Shown one piece after another: positions 35,550 through 48,767 of a stretch of DNA of 64,000 bases. The stretch is from Holothuria scabra (taxonomy: Eukaryota > Echinodermata > Holothuroidea > Aspidochirotida > Holothuriidae), in contig CM074187.1 of NCBI GenBank assembly GCA_037179385.1, positions 48,890,879 through 48,954,878 of the forward strand. The letters run 5' to 3'. The position numbers and the translations under genes were made by a program. Numbering within the stretch: position 1 is the first letter of the stretch; every line of letters begins with the position of its first letter. Below the pieces are notes generated by a model. The model was not told the origin of the DNA. It worked only from the letters and a program-made list of their open reading frames with translations, and did not search any database.

Positions 35550-36129
35550 CTGAATGGAAAAAATACCAAAAAGTAATAGCCTATGAGTAAATCCATCCAT
35601 GTGAGTAAATCCATAGTGTGGCTGTAACACATTGTGTTATACCCCTCGCTTTTGATCTTATATTTTTTGGAATTTGTTATACTTTCATTACAGTCGTTAC
35701 CCCCTACAACTTTTGAGCGCATATTCGACTAATACTGGATAGTTATGTGTCCGACCAAACTTGGGTAAAACTTACCCATTAGTTGGACACTGAAAAAGCA
35801 CCGTGACCCACTGATAGGCACGTTTTCACCAAAAGTTGATTGCCATTGCCTTTAACTGGCACATTTTACCCAATTTGTTTCGAACAAATAGTTACCACGT
35901 CTTGGTCGAAATATTTGCCCAACTATTATTAAGTGTACGTCAAACAGATCCCTCACTGCTTCGTATTAAGGCCGTGGTAATTTTTATCTTTCTAGAAAGT
36001 AGAAAGTTCCTAGGAGCCTCCACTTAGGTAAAAGTCTGGAGGAAGTATCATGTTATCACCTCCTCAACTTACTGAGCAGCAGTATATACGTTACCATGAT
36101 AAAATGGTTCATTGATTTGGTTCATGGAA

Positions 36130-37850
36130 TTATATATATATATATAGATTAGACTTAATATAGCGCACGATGTGACATAGTCATTCACGTGCACTTTACA
36201 AGTAATAAATGAGAGATAATACTATAGGTTGAAAAGGTAAGTCTTTAGTCCAGCTTTAAATTTTGAGGTATTCGAGACACTTCTGAGAGAGAAAGGAAGG
36301 GAATTCCAGAGTCTAGGACCTGCAACCATAAAGGCACGGTCACCATACGACTTGGAAGTGGTGCGTGGAACTACCAATCGTAATGTGTCAGTGTTAGATC
36401 TGAGATTGTGAGTGGCATTAAAATCTTTTATCAGCATGTCATTGAGATATTTTGGCCCTTGATTATTTAGGCATTTGTAGACTATTAACATCAATTTAAA
36501 CTTTATTCTTTTATCAACTGTGAGCCAGTGCTCGGATGAAATGTAGGAGGAAACAGGATCATATTTTTTAAGGTTATGCAAGCAACGAACTGCCATGTTT
36601 TGCACTATCTGTAATTTACTTATGTGTATCTTGGGAACACCAATTAAAAGACTGTTTCCATAGTCAAGACATGATGTCACAAAAGCATGCAATACACTCC
36701 GAGTGGCTTCTATAGAAAGATACTTCCTAATAGAACGAATGGCTTGCAGATGCATCTTAGCTTTTTGACATTGCTTGGTAATATGTAGCTGCATGTCAAG
36801 GTGCTCATCAAACCACACCCCTAAATTCCTCACATACGGGACTTTTTGCACCACACACTCTCCTACTCGGATTGAATTCACTTGTACTTTGGCTAAACTG
36901 GATTTGGAGCCAATCAGCATAAATTCAGTCTTTGAATCATTTATTTTTAGTTTATTTGACAACATCCAAGCTCTCAAATCCCTCACACAGTTTTCAATAT
37001 CAGCAACTGCTTTCCATTGGTTTGTGTCTTGACTGGGGTTAAAAGCTAAGTAAAGTTGGGTGTCATCAGCATACACATGAACTTGGGGTAAATGCTTCTG
37101 CACAACAGCAAATAATTGGCTGGCATACAACAAAAAAGCCACGGGACCGTAGCAGCTTCCCTGGGGCACACCATAATGGAGTGGTCGCGATTCAGACATA
37201 ACACCTGACTGAAGTTGCACACGCTGAGTACGATTCCTAAGATAAGAACTCACCCCGGCAAGTACATCACCAGTGATGCCATAATCTTTTTCCAGTACCA
37301 CCTCCAGTATTGAATGATCTATGGTATCAAAGGCAGCGCTTAAATCTAGGAGAACTAGAAGTGTGACTTGCTTTTTGTCCATAGACATCAGGATGTCTGA
37401 GGTAACTTTGAGCAACGCAGTCTCCGTCGAATGATACGGCCGATACGCTGACTGGAGATCTGGAAAAAACATCCATTTGGTGAATGTGCTCAAGTTGTTG
37501 GGCAAGAGCAGCTTTCTCAATCACTTTGCTCAAAAATGGGATATTACTAACGGGGCGATAGTTGCTGAAAACTGGATCTAAACCGGTCTTTTTTAGCATA
37601 GGTTTCACTAGTGCTTCTTTCCAAATTTTTGGAAAAGTGTGGTGTAAAAGTGAAGCATTGACAATACTGGTAATAGGTGACACTAGTACGTCCAAGCATT
37701 CCTTCACCAATCTGGTTGGAATAGGGTCAGAGTGACAAGTAGCGTTAGTAAAATCAACAAATTTTTCCAAACCTGTAAAGTTTTCTTCAAATACCAATGA
37801 CAAATGGTCAAACTTAGACAATCCCCATATCCTACATACAAATTATTGCT
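36130..37850 (-). mobile_element. CR1/L2-like non-LTR retrotransposon, 5'-truncated
   Basis: Minus-strand RT in two overlapping frames. At 37821-37327 are the FSNYRPVSNIPFLSKVIEK fingers. At 37520-36222 are QSAYRPYHSTETALL, LLVLLDLSAAFDTIDHSIL, GVPQGSCYGP and the catalytic YADDTQLY, then DYGNSLLIGVP and a C-terminal RLWNSLP stretch. These are typical of the CR1/L2 group within the jockey superfamily. A single extra T in a run of six (near 37465) shifts the frame. The endonuclease domain is missing. A TA-rich tail (36131-36147) marks the 3' end. It lies in the large insert splitting pseudogene 3. Confidence 0.9.
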
Positions 37851-38161
37851 TAATGAGTCCGTACTTAACGGTTCAGTTTGGTTTTCAAAAATCCGTGACC
37901 AGACACTTTTTCAAATTATGCACAAAACCGTGACAATTCAAGAGATCACAAAATTCAAAATTTTAACTTTTTCTGTTTAATATTGGATGTGAAACTTGAC
38001 TAACTATGCTAATTATAAGCATTGTCATTGTCTAATTAAGTTATCGTTATCAACTCAACGGGCCCCTTTGAGGCAGGTTCTAAGATTGGACAAGCGATAA
38101 AAAGAACCAGCGCGAATGGGACGGTTCTCACAATTCTAGTGATATGAAAAGGGTTATTTAC
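37851..38161. other. Non-coding stretch, no gene seen
   Basis: Short spacer between the retrotransposon and SINE-A copy 6; nothing recognised. Confidence 0.4.
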
Positions 38162-38408
38162 TTAGTTAGATGGAGTTTTACGGCCTCAGTTTCCAACCTA
38201 TTGGTTTCAACTCGAGTCGGCCATTTTTCCAGTTGTGGCTCCCTGGCTTGTTTTCCCTACTCCATCGTTCATTGCTCTTGCGGAGCACCACACACAACGG
38301 CAGTAGGTTCCATTTTTAAAGTCTTTGGTATGACCCTAGCTGGGAATAGGTCCCCGGCCTTCCGCATGAGAGACAGATGCTCTTACCGTTAGACCAAACA
38401 CGCGGTCG
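38162..38408 (-). repeat. SINE-A copy 6
   Basis: Full-length minus-strand copy: tail ttagttagatggagttttac at the left, 'ttggtatgaccctagctgg' and the tRNA-like head (gctcttaccgttagacca) at the right. Confidence 0.8.
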
Positions 38409-39014
38409 ATATGAACAGGGGGTTGTTAAATTTGCTATTTAGCAACTCCCTGATACGAATAACAGGCAGATTAGCACATGGTGAATTTACTATGATGGAA
38501 TTTTTTTCATTTCAGAAAATTATATCAGTGTTCAAAATTTATAGATGGGAGGTGAGGGAAACAGAAATATTATCCTACAAGCTCGAGTTTTACAGAAGAG
38601 ATCAGTGACACTATGAATATTGACGTAAAAATTGACTTGATCAAAACAGGGGGTGGGTGGTATCACCTACTAGACTTAGAAGAAACGGACGTGTTTAGAT
38701 TACAAAAGAAATTTTGCACATGATTCATTTTTTAGTAGCCAACTTGAACCGCAAGAATTTCACGCCTTGAATTGGAAGTTGAAAATATCAAAAATTTCCT
38801 GACGGAAAGAGCGTTTCAGATTTTCGAACTTCCCTAGTTTTCTCAGTATTGTTTCGATGGTAGTGTATATTCCGGTTTAGTAGTTCAACCAGATCTCTTA
38901 TTGTATCACATGATCACCAACAAAGCAACTATAAGCTTCCAGAGCAGAAGAGATCATCGAGTGCAAGCTATCATTTTGGTTAATGTGGTTTGAGGGTAGG
39001 GAGACAACTACGCA

Positions 39015-39871
39015 CACTCTAAAAATGATTACTCAACATGGGCATAAAATTACCCAACCGTTGGTTCCGTATGCCTCCTGACCGGAATTGGGTAAAAAAA
39101 CTGCCCAACTCAATTGGTTAAGTGTTTTACTTATTAGTTGGACAAAAGAAATTACCCAACCATTTCACCCAACAAATTTTGCCCAACAAATGGTTGAAAT
39201 TTGTACCAAAACGTTTGACCAACAGTTGTGACGTTGGATGCTTGTTTTGATTTAAATAATTTTCATTTAAATTTTTGAATGTAGCCTGCAACTGATATAT
39301 AGTTATATGATTTGGGCAAGAACGAGATTTAACAAAGTACCCCAAAGCTTACACCGTTTGCCCTCCAGGAGTGGTTGGGGGACCAGCAACGATGCACTTG
39401 GTTAATAAACAGATATGAAGCGTGAAGTTTAAAGTAGCAAACTCAATCGTGAACTTTGTGTTTCTTTTCCCATTGATTACGTAGTAGTGAAAACCCTTTT
39501 TTTTAAACGACCATTGCTCTTTAAGTAACTTCGTCCAGATTTTACTGCTATTCTACCGCTAGCTTTTTATTTACCGAATCCAATCGTATTTAACCATTAG
39601 ATCTCAATTAATCATTTTTATTAAAATAATTATCTGTAAAACTTAACTATGAACTTTCGATAATCATCTGATTGGTCAGTTACATTTTGCCCAAATGTTG
39701 GGTGCTTTAAATCTTGCCCCAAACCTTTTACCAACACTTGAATTTTACCCAACCTTAATTTACCCAACAAGTATGGGTGTAGATTGTTTACCAATTTGTG
39801 GGGCAATAAATTGCCCATGTTGAGCACTTAGGATTTTGCCCAACGCTTTTTACACAACAGTTTTTAGAGTG
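39015..39871. mobile_element. 857-bp inverted-repeat element with ACCCAAC-type subterminal repeats
   Basis: Ends CACTCTAAAAA and TTTTTAGAGTG. Both arms contain many copies of cccaac/gttggg in both orientations (for example 39055-39220 and 39690-39845) and matching 'ctcaacatgggc' words. No ORF with transposase motifs. The target-site duplication is not obvious, so the superfamily is undetermined. Confidence 0.65.
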
Positions 39872-42800
39872 CGGTCTTGTATTTCACGATTCTTTCATCA
39901 AAGATCTCTCCTCCCATTCCTTCTATAAGTTTCATGTAAATATACATTCTCAAATTTCTCACACCTCCTCCACTTTTGGTTGTGTTAGTGCGCAGCTAGT
40001 ATTCCCTTACAGTACGGTTGCTCAAAGGATCTATTTGAAGAAGTTTGTCTTATAAGATTGTTCAGTCAGATATGTGCCGCACAGTAACGAGTGAGTTATT
40101 TAGATGCGGTAAGTAAAGCCATGCATACATAGTTGAATTTTCCACTAAAAGTTCCAATCTGCCACCGCGAAGCATCAAAATCACGAAATGTTCTTTTTAA
40201 ACGGTAACACTTTATATTTTTTACTGTATTACTCAATATGTTGTTTGGATCATGTGAACACCGTCTCATCGTTAAAGCAAGTGCCTATTGGCAATGGCGA
40301 TTTACGTTTCAGTTGAAACTTCTAGGCCGGAAAATAACTACGCAGTGCATACTGCTCAATTTTCACATCCGGGAGACTTCATTATCTTATCCGTTCTCGG
40401 TTCCTCACTCCCCGAACGATCTTCAATTCTGAAATAAATTAAACATAAATTTAGTTTTTTCCTTCTTGTTCAAATTATAAGTAGCTCGATTATTAGAGAA
40501 ACCACCCATACAATGACAACAAAAACCGCTAAACTGTCACGTACGTTTGCTCGGACGTTTCAAACAATAAGAAAAGAAGGGTAGCGACCATGTCATGAAG
40601 AACGGCGATTGAAAAAAATGATAGAAAAGGCTTTCAAGAACGCCATACAGTTGCTTCAAGAATCGTGTTAGTCAACTATCTCTCAAGGAAAATGACTCAA
40701 TGTGTAATAAAGCTAAAGACATCCTTTAATAAAACATTTGTATTTATGGCGAACGTCTTTCAGTCTACAAACACTTACGGACTACAAAAATCAACAAGGC
40801 ACGAAATAAAAACACTGGAGCAAGTCCATAAACTGGATACCAAACTTCGCCTCGTAAAAATACATAGACATGATATAAAAATCGCATACCGCTATTGCTA
40901 CTTTCTCAGGCGTCATTGTCTTTTTCTTCCTAGAAAGGTACTGCTCTTCTCCCGTTTCTGTGGATACCGAAAGTATGTTAAGGAAAGGTGGCGCTCTAAA
41001 TTTATTGAAAAAACAACAAAAGATTGAAGCCAAGCGTTCAAGGTCTCTGGCCGGCTATGTGTCCTGTCAACTACAACAGAGAACCAACTCAGGCGCCTCT
41101 CTAGTACCCTTCTGCATACAGTGACGCTCAGCGTGCTTTTGTATACGACTACAACCTTCCCTCGGGACTCCCCTCAAGGACCGGCGATACATTGGGGAGG
41201 AACACTACTCGCCTCCCAGTGCAATCAGAGTAGGACCATGTGTGAACACTACCGTCCGGTTTGGCGTCAACGTGCCGCGTAAGTTATGACAGAGGATGCA
41301 CTATATAGCCTAAACATCTATATGTTTCACAAGTTACAGTAGAATTTTTAAACTAAAGAATACAGCCAAATGTAAAAGTTGCTGAGAAGATCCTATCCAT
41401 CAAACATTTGTAGATAAAATTTGGAATCTGTTTTGTAAGTACTTACTAAGATTGCTCCCTACAAACTGATGTTTTTTTTAATAATTATCGTTTTCGCTCA
41501 AAATAGAGGCTGAGGTCACGGCAGCGTCACTGGTATGATAGAGTATGTCACTGAAACGTCACATGACAATATTGTGAGTCGTACTCAGTTACGCCTTATC
41601 GTTGCTCTCCTTCTGGACAGAGTAATGCGAGATAGTGTTCATTTGAAGGAGTCAAATATAGGCGTTTAAGCCGGGACAAGGGATGGGAGATGGGGAAATT
41701 GAGGGCGAAGTGCCCCACAAGTCGAAATTTCTGGGGCAGCGTAGTTGGAGATGACAATTTTCGAACAGAGCGGAAATATCTGTTGCAAACGAAAACTCAA
41801 AATACAACTGTTTATATATTTAGAATGTAGCCGGACCTTCCGACCTTAGTAAGGCCTTGTGGCCATACTAAGGCAATCACAAGTGTGAATACCATTATTT
41901 GCAACTTTCTAAGGCGTTTGAATTTTTATAATTTTCTATTCGCGCTCAGCGCGGCCAACAAATAGTCGCGGGGAGCGTTGACAGTCCTTGTTGGAGGTTT
42001 ACATATGACGCAGTAGAGTATCACCCCCTCCCAAGCTGACAGGAAAGTTTAGTCCATGAGCAGGATAAGGTTTAGTCTAAATATAAGTATCCTTCCATCC
42101 CATATATCTCGTTTTGTTCCATCATGTATGCATGCCATCTTTTGCGGACATTTGGGCAAGTGTTATCATTTTGGGGCAGATTGGCTCTCTCTAAGCGTAG
42201 GGGAGCCAAACCGCCTGAATTCACATTAACCCACACTGTATTTTTTGTTTAAACAGGTTTAAGATTTTGTTTACAATCGGTATAGGCATAATTTTGTGTG
42301 GGCTTCGAAAGCTTCCATTCTTGGTTTCCAACAAACGCTTTCCATTTAACCTCATACTTCTTAAGAATGCAGCTGTAGGATTAATTTGTTTGACTTATTG
42401 CTCTCAATATATACGTGAATATTCATGATTCTTGTTCATTGTTCAGGCTGGTCTATTCATATACCATGTTTTTCACCAAGTCTTGTCTGTAATCCCTTAG
42501 CTCACCGTTTTTGCCCGTACTGAGCTTTTGTCTATAAATGTTCAACTTTTAGGATAATGCATGAACAAAGCATTCTTCAGCTCAGTTAACCGATTGAAAG
42601 AAAGAATAGGCATTGAAAAAGATTCGCCCGGTGAATAGTTTGAAGTGAATAGGATCATTATCTTACTAAATTAATCATTTATCTGCTCTCACTGGGGATG
42701 CCGTTCACTATAAAACACAAGTTTTGTACCATCATGCATTACCGTGCAAGGGTCTTCGTGGTTTTATCCAATTTTGTCAGTTCCAGTCAATCTCAATCAG

Positions 42801-44391
42801 TCTACCAGTGGTATACAGTATCCAGTTTTTCCCAAGACTGGGGAAGGGCGAAAACAACAGAAGCGAATCCAGTTGAGAGTCGCTTCCGGTTGACTGATGT
42901 GTTAGAAAAACCAAAAAAGCCCCGAACGTTTCAGACCCATCATGCGTGATGAAGTCCCCCCTCCCTCAGCCACTATCAAAAAAAATCATAGAATATTATT
43001 CCAATGCCAATTTAGCCCACGTATGGCGTGCTGCTATCACGGGCTGCCATCACGGGGGTGACGAGGGACATTTCTCCCCCAATATTTTTTGAGGGGTACA
43101 TCATATCAAATGTCCTCTCCAATTATTGAGGCAGGAAGAAAAATATGTGTAGGCAATCTACTTTTTTGCTATAACCAGTAGGTATTTTATGATTGTGACA
43201 TAGCCTATGGTCATAATTCCTGGAGTATTTTTTCTTAAATTACAAATATTTTTGCCCACTGCACACGCTTTTCTCCACAGTTACACTTGGTTTAAATAGA
43301 TCAACGCAACTTGAAGTTTCAGACATGTTGACTGAATTCAAGCAGCCTGTTAGCCTGTAGACGAATCCGATTAGCGCTTGTTTTTAGTGACTGTATGCCG
43401 CCATTAGTGGGGTCCATCAGCCTAAAACCGTCTTTATTTATTGTTTACATGAATTCCAAACCCCTCATATTTAATGAACTTGGAGAATTTAAGATACAAA
43501 TTAGTGTAAAACCATCCATGACAGAGGTAAGCAAGGAAATCGAAAGATTTAAAGGTAATGGACCCCACTTATGGCCGACTGAAATCAGACCATCACTTGC
43601 TGTTCGGATTCGTGTATAGGTAGTTCGTGCAAGCGTTATTCTACCAAACCAGCATAAATTTATAAAAGTTCTCTATTTGCAGATGTTTATTATATTGAGT
43701 AGAAAATATTATTAAGTGAATTAATGATAAGTGCAATGGTAGAGGGAAGGTGTTTTATCACCCGAAGCCCGGTGCCTTGGTTTATCACCGCAAATATGGT
43801 TTTAGGAGAAGCAACTTTTTTATTTCTGAATCATTTTTCATTATCATCAAAGGCAAAAGGTGCAGCGTGAGGATAGCTGACATTTTTAGCAAGCACAGAG
43901 AGTTCGCTTATTACGTATTACGGACGTACATGCCCATCAGGATAATTTTGGGAACCCTGTAATAGGGTTCTAAACTGCATAACGAAGAGCTCAAGCCAGT
44001 TTTTTTTTTGGGGGGGGGGGGGCGGAGGTGGGCAAGGAATAAGTTCGTTGGAAAATTGGAATTGTTTGGTTGAAAACTGCAAATTCCTTCCATTTCATTA
44101 TCAGGAGCCAAATATTTCCAGTATTTCTTGCGCAAAATTTTCTTTTTTTTTTTTTTGCTAACGAGGCTTGAGGGTAGGGAGATATGGAACGAAAAAAGGG
44201 TCAAGATAGTACGACCTCTATCTAGATAAATTACCGTGTGTCCATGTATTTTGGCACCTTTAAAGATGTTTTTGTTAGTAACACTTCATCTTACGAACGT
44301 ATTTCACTTTCCTAAATCCCGTTGTTGTCGTTTTTTGTGATGTATCGGAAGGCGTCAAAATACTTTCGAAGTATTACCTTATCTTAATTCA
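39872..44391. other. Non-coding stretch, repeat debris
   Basis: No gene recognised. A segment at 40740-40810 is similar to 44685-44750, showing a dispersed repeat. A degenerate copy of the GCGGAGCG-type hairpin lies at 41941-41977. The 120-codon ORF at 40665-41027 overlaps that repeat and has no motif, so I do not call it. Confidence 0.4.
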
Positions 44392-44675
44392 TCATGACAG
44401 GACCCACAGAAATGGAGGAGGCGTGGCAATGTATTTACATAATATGTTGACATTTACTATTTACGATCAGACTCGGGATTGTAATACCTCTAAGTCAATG
44501 TTTATTCACCTTGGTATCTTCGGAGGTGAATCTGTAAATATTGGAGTCATTTGTCGACCACCGCATCCTAATATCCCTCAATTTATTACACTGATTTAAA
44601 TGATATGTTGAGTTCGGGTGGCTATTGTTCTAAAAAGTGCAACATTTTAGGCGATTTTAATATTAAAATTATCTG
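44392..44675 (+). mobile_element. Non-LTR retrotransposon endonuclease fragment
   Basis: Translation shows RNGGGVAMYLHN, VNIGVICRPP and, after one frame change, NILGDFNIK. These are characteristic of the apurinic-type endonuclease domain of jockey/CR1-like elements. The frame has a stop near 44600, and the fragment is cut off where it meets unrelated repeat sequence at about 44676. Confidence 0.75.
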
Positions 44676-46109
44676 TATTCACGTATGGCTAACGTCTTTT
44701 AATCTACAAACACTAACGGATTAAAAAAACAACCAGGCACGAAAAAAAGCACTGTACCATGTTGCAACGGGCGCAGCAGTAATTGTAGCGCAAATAGCCC
44801 TCTTGTTGTCGGGGATAATTGTCAACATAGACAATAAAAAGACGTTTTTCAAAATCATTTGAAGAGAACATTCAGGTTAAAATAAAATAGAACTGTTATC
44901 ATAGTGGTAATGATTTAAGAGTTGTAATGAGTAGTTTTCATTTTGCTTTCCTTCAAGTGACCATTATAAATGGCTATTTCTGATACTGCACGATAATTCT
45001 ATGAAAATGCTTATTTCTGTACTTCCGTGGTCTAAAATGCCAGAACATTGCATCAAAAAAGCTTAAGTTAAGACTACTTTTATTTATTATGAATTCGGTA
45101 TCTAGAAAGCCTAGCAGACCTCTTGTCTTGGCTATTTCTTTTAATGTACTTAATTAATGGCTATTTCAGAGTGGTCGCATGACGTAAATTACCTCATTTA
45201 ATGTTTCCTCGTGTACTTATCTTGATTTCCAGGTGCCAAAAATGTACACCTAACGGTGATTACTTTCCATAACTTTTTCCCTCTGTACGATTGCTTGCTA
45301 TTTAGCTCTAGCAGGTTTAATCTTTACCTTCAAAACGTAGCCCATTATTACATTAAAATCTTAAATCGAGACCTGACAAAAACACACAGAATATAATAAC
45401 TGCCTTCATACTAGAATGTGGAAGAGAAGGATAGAAACATGCGCGTCCGCAGGTAGGGGCAAGGGGGAACTTTCCCTCCCCTGGAATATAAATAAGAAAA
45501 CTGAAAAAACGAAGAAAACATAAAGAAAAAGACGAAAAAAAAAATAACATCAATATTTCTTAAAAGTTCATTCAGTGTTTCCCTATTTATATGCGGTAAA
45601 TAGGCTTTAAAAATGTCATTTCCAGCGATCTGAGCGGCATTTGGGGCCAAAATTTTCTTGCGCTCCGCGCCAACTCATGGTGGCGCGGAGCTTTCCCCCA
45701 GAAGACTTTAGTCCCCCTCCCCCCGAATTTTCTTCAGCGGAGGCTCATGGAGAGAAATTTTAACATGTTTTAATCGAAAAACTTGCTGAGGAGAAATGTT
45801 AAAGTAGTCTTCTACCAGGTGAAAATCAAAATAATGGAAAATATGAAAAGCCGTGGCTTCGATCGTGCGGAGGCTCAGGGTATTTACTTCTTCGAAGCGC
45901 CCCTGCAGAATATTTTCGCCCCCCTCTGACCGAAACCCCTAGCTCCGCCACTGCCGCGGAGCGAATTTTGAAGTGCGGGGGCTAATCATCGAAGAGGCCC
46001 AATATGCCCAATAAAATAAATGCAGTTTAAGGCGGTCCAAAATGCCCACAGCAAAAAAGTGCGGGGCTAAAGCCCTCTAGCCCCCTCGGTCCCTGATCAA
46101 GTCTCAGAG
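44676..46109. other. Non-coding stretch, transposon debris
   Basis: Contains a GCTCCGCGCC hairpin (45660-45691) and a hAT-type right end (ctagctccgccactg, about 45940-45955) without a partner end that I could identify. No gene. Confidence 0.4.
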
Positions 46110-46196
46110 ACAGTTAATTATCAGCCCAAACTATAATTTCCGTAGTCAACAGACACTTCTCAATTGACACAGCGCTTTGAAGTTGACAGCAAATTA
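46110..46196. mobile_element. TTAA-type MITE fragment, P7
   Basis: Partial match to one end of the P family (caaactataatttccgtag, then 'tctcaattgacacagcg'). It is cut by the next element. Confidence 0.5.
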
Positions 46197-46205
46197 ATAT
46201 GTAAC

Positions 46206-46596
46206 CACGGACTTCCTACACATGGACAGAGCATATTGCACGGTACATTGTCGCTACCGTAGTGTGAGAAAAAGCGCACCAAGATGGCCATCTGCTATGG
46301 TTTTGTGTGAGAGTTTGAACTTGCTCAAGTCAATCCCCAGATTTTACAAGAAAATTGAAATATTTTTGAAATAAGGCAAGGTAAGGTCAAAATCACTTCA
46401 CGTATTGCAGGAATATGATATTGTGTCCCATTTTAGTTGAAATTTTGTTTAAAATATTACAGAGTCGTCATCAAATCACACAAATTGTAGCTTTACGGCG
46501 GTCATCTTTGTGCGCCTTTTTTTGTCCCAGTCGGTGGCGACGACATACGGATAGTACGTACACGTTGCATGCTGTGTCCATGTATATTCGTCCGTG
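46206..46596. mobile_element. 391-bp hAT-like MITE
   Basis: Perfect 8-bp duplication tatgtaac (46198-46205 and 46597-46604). Ends CACGGACTTCC and, inverted, CACGGACG, with tccatgtata nearby. A second copy is at 63406-63775. Both contain gcgcaccaagatggcc-like sequence. Confidence 0.85.
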
Positions 46597-47214
46597 TATG
46601 TAACGCATTGTGGCAAGAGGAGCAATAGACTTTCAGAAACCGTGGGGGGGGGGGGGGCTTGAGTTAGTAGGTTGTTTGCGTTTCAACTACTACGTTCAAA
46701 TATCAAAAATCTTACTTTCGCTACTATAAATAATACTATGAGTCTTTCAACGGCTTCACTGTTTAACAGCCCACGTTTCCAACTTAATTACATGGCATAC
46801 CTACGGAATACAATAGCCTGCCGAATTTCTAGCGAATCTCATTTACGACCACCAAATATGACGTCACGACAAAAATTAAAATACTAAATTATATCTCGCG
46901 TAATAGGTAATATTTATGCATCGAACGTATGGCCTGGTACACATTTTCCACCTGCAAAAGCTAATAGGTTGTTCGACGTTCGTTGTATCAGTTACATGTA
47001 CCAAAATACACTATTCATACTTGTTTCATGCACCACGTGACCATCTCATGTTTACTAATTCGTCCCTCAAAATGCGGGATTCCTGTAAATGGAAACTGGA
47101 CGAAGGTTTGCAGACTGTATATTATACTGTTTAGAGAGGTGTATTATGATTTTGAGAGAGCGCCATCTTTCGCCTACTACATTGTCTGCTCCGCAGGCTA
47201 GGGGTTAGAAGATT

Positions 47215-48465
47215 TGGTCTAAAGACTTTAAAATTGGAACATACTGCAGTTGTGCGTGATAAGCAATGGAGGAGGAAAATGAATCGTGTGCCGAATTGAA
47301 AGAGATAAAGGCCGTGGGCGTCTGTATATTAAACCAGAAGTGTTTTGAATTGAGGCATGAACCCTGTATAACTTACGCTTTTAGATGAGATATAGCGGTG
47401 TTTAAAGTGTGCCTCAAGTGAAAAAAAATCAAAAATTTATATTAAAGAGCATGAGAAGTGAATTCTAACAGTCCAACTCCTATCTTCATAGGACATTCCT
47501 GAGCTGAGATATAAAATGTTTAAGTTTATCCACTTCAAATAATTTTGCCTATTGCGTAATAACTTGTGACTTTCTTGATGTACAACTCACACAACCTGCT
47601 TTGTTTCCTTTTAAAATTAAAAACGTTTTTATGACCTTCAAAACTTTCTGTTTGCTTGCATAGCTATCGCATGTTGCACAGAGAGGGCTTAACTAATTAC
47701 ATCACCCCACAAGAGTAAGAGTGCTATCACATTTTCGCACAAGGTGAAGTAACTTTCAGAAAAACAAAGAAATACAAAGACTGTAATTTGAGTAGTACAA
47801 CAATGACATCACAAATTATTGCTCAATGTACCATTTTAATACAAGTGAATAAACTTCAACATTTTATATCTCAGCTCAGGAATGTCCTATGAGGATGGCA
47901 GTTAAACCGTAAGAATCCATTTTGCATGCTCTTTAATATATATTTTTGAATGCTTTTACTTGAGGTACACCTTAAAGAAAACTGTGCAATTTTCATACTT
48001 GAGATGTTTTTAAAGGCGGCGAACAACACCCGCCAATACAAGAACGAGGACTTAAACGGATTTCATAATGAATGCTGCATGACGGTAAAATTATTTTATG
48101 AAGAACTGTTTTAAAGGTCACAGAAATCGCTATTTTACAAGCTAATTCAATTTATACGTTGTTGGAGATGATTAGCTCTCACATCCCTTAAGATTTTATC
48201 GGAAAACGACACTCGTAGTATACACAAGTCAGGCTATAAAGAAATATGGGCCTAAGTCCGTGGCCACGGGCTAGAGAGCACATCTCCAAAATCCGATAAA
48301 ACGTCTTGAAATTGAGGATAAAAATGAATGTTCCCACCAATAAACCATCACGATTAAACCTTTAAGATTAATCCTCTCAAAGTCAAATATATCGCACCAT
48401 TTTGGGCCAAGGATGCTTGGAAAGGAAAAAATTCCCCTAGAGAGAGGGAGCCGCTCCTCCTCTTA
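47215..48465. repeat. Duplication unit 2, block b (pairs with 10307-11400)
   Basis: Collinear with 10307-11400 and carries the decayed signal exon. Also contains diverged inverted copies of 'ttaaagagcatgagaag' (47442) and 'gcatgctctttaatata' (47924), which bracket a probable small insertion of about 0.5 kb. Confidence 0.75.
47999..48074 (-). pseudogene. Pseudogene 3 (type A): decayed signal-peptide exon
   Basis: Aligned with exon 1 of gene 1 including the catgcag acceptor and ATG (48066-48064). The fifth codon is TAA, a 3-nt insertion lies in the hydrophobic stretch, and the last exon base before the donor GTATGA is changed. It would pair with 35420-35549 across more than 12 kb of inserted DNA. 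Confidence 0.8.
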
Positions 48466-48476
48466 GGCTCCTCTCC

Positions 48477-48767
48477 TCCCCTCTCACCCCAAACAGTGCC
48501 AATTCTCCTAACCTTCTTACTGAAGCCCCTCCCACAATTGTCGGAAATTCATCCTCATCCAGATACAATCTCAGTTTATTGCTACAAGGTGAGTTTAGAA
48601 AAACCCAATTTATATAATCAAAACACTCTCAGTATCGTTGATGTTGTGTAATATAAGCTTTGGTACTCTGCATTGTTTGAATTAGCTGTCAATCAAAGAG
48701 CTGAACCAATTGAGAATTTCGGCACCCCCGTTCCAAAATTGTAGTTTGGGATGAGAGGTTTGGCCGT
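48477..48767. mobile_element. TTAA-type MITE, copy P5
   Basis: Uninterrupted relative of P3 (aagcccctcccacaattg, ataagctttggtactctgc, tgtcaatcaaagagctg), ending ...ggccg followed by tTTAA. It marks the intact site that SINE-A interrupts in P3. Confidence 0.7.

Larger units (their letters stand above)
33950..36110. repeat. Duplication unit 2, block a (pairs with 7215-9560)
   Basis: Same order and orientation as 7215-9560. It carries the decayed mature exon of pseudogene 3 and SINE-C copy 4 (34625-34832). Confidence 0.85.

Noticed and set aside
40665..41027. 120-codon basic ORF
   Set aside because: Partly overlaps a dispersed repeat also found at 44685-44750, where the frame is not kept.
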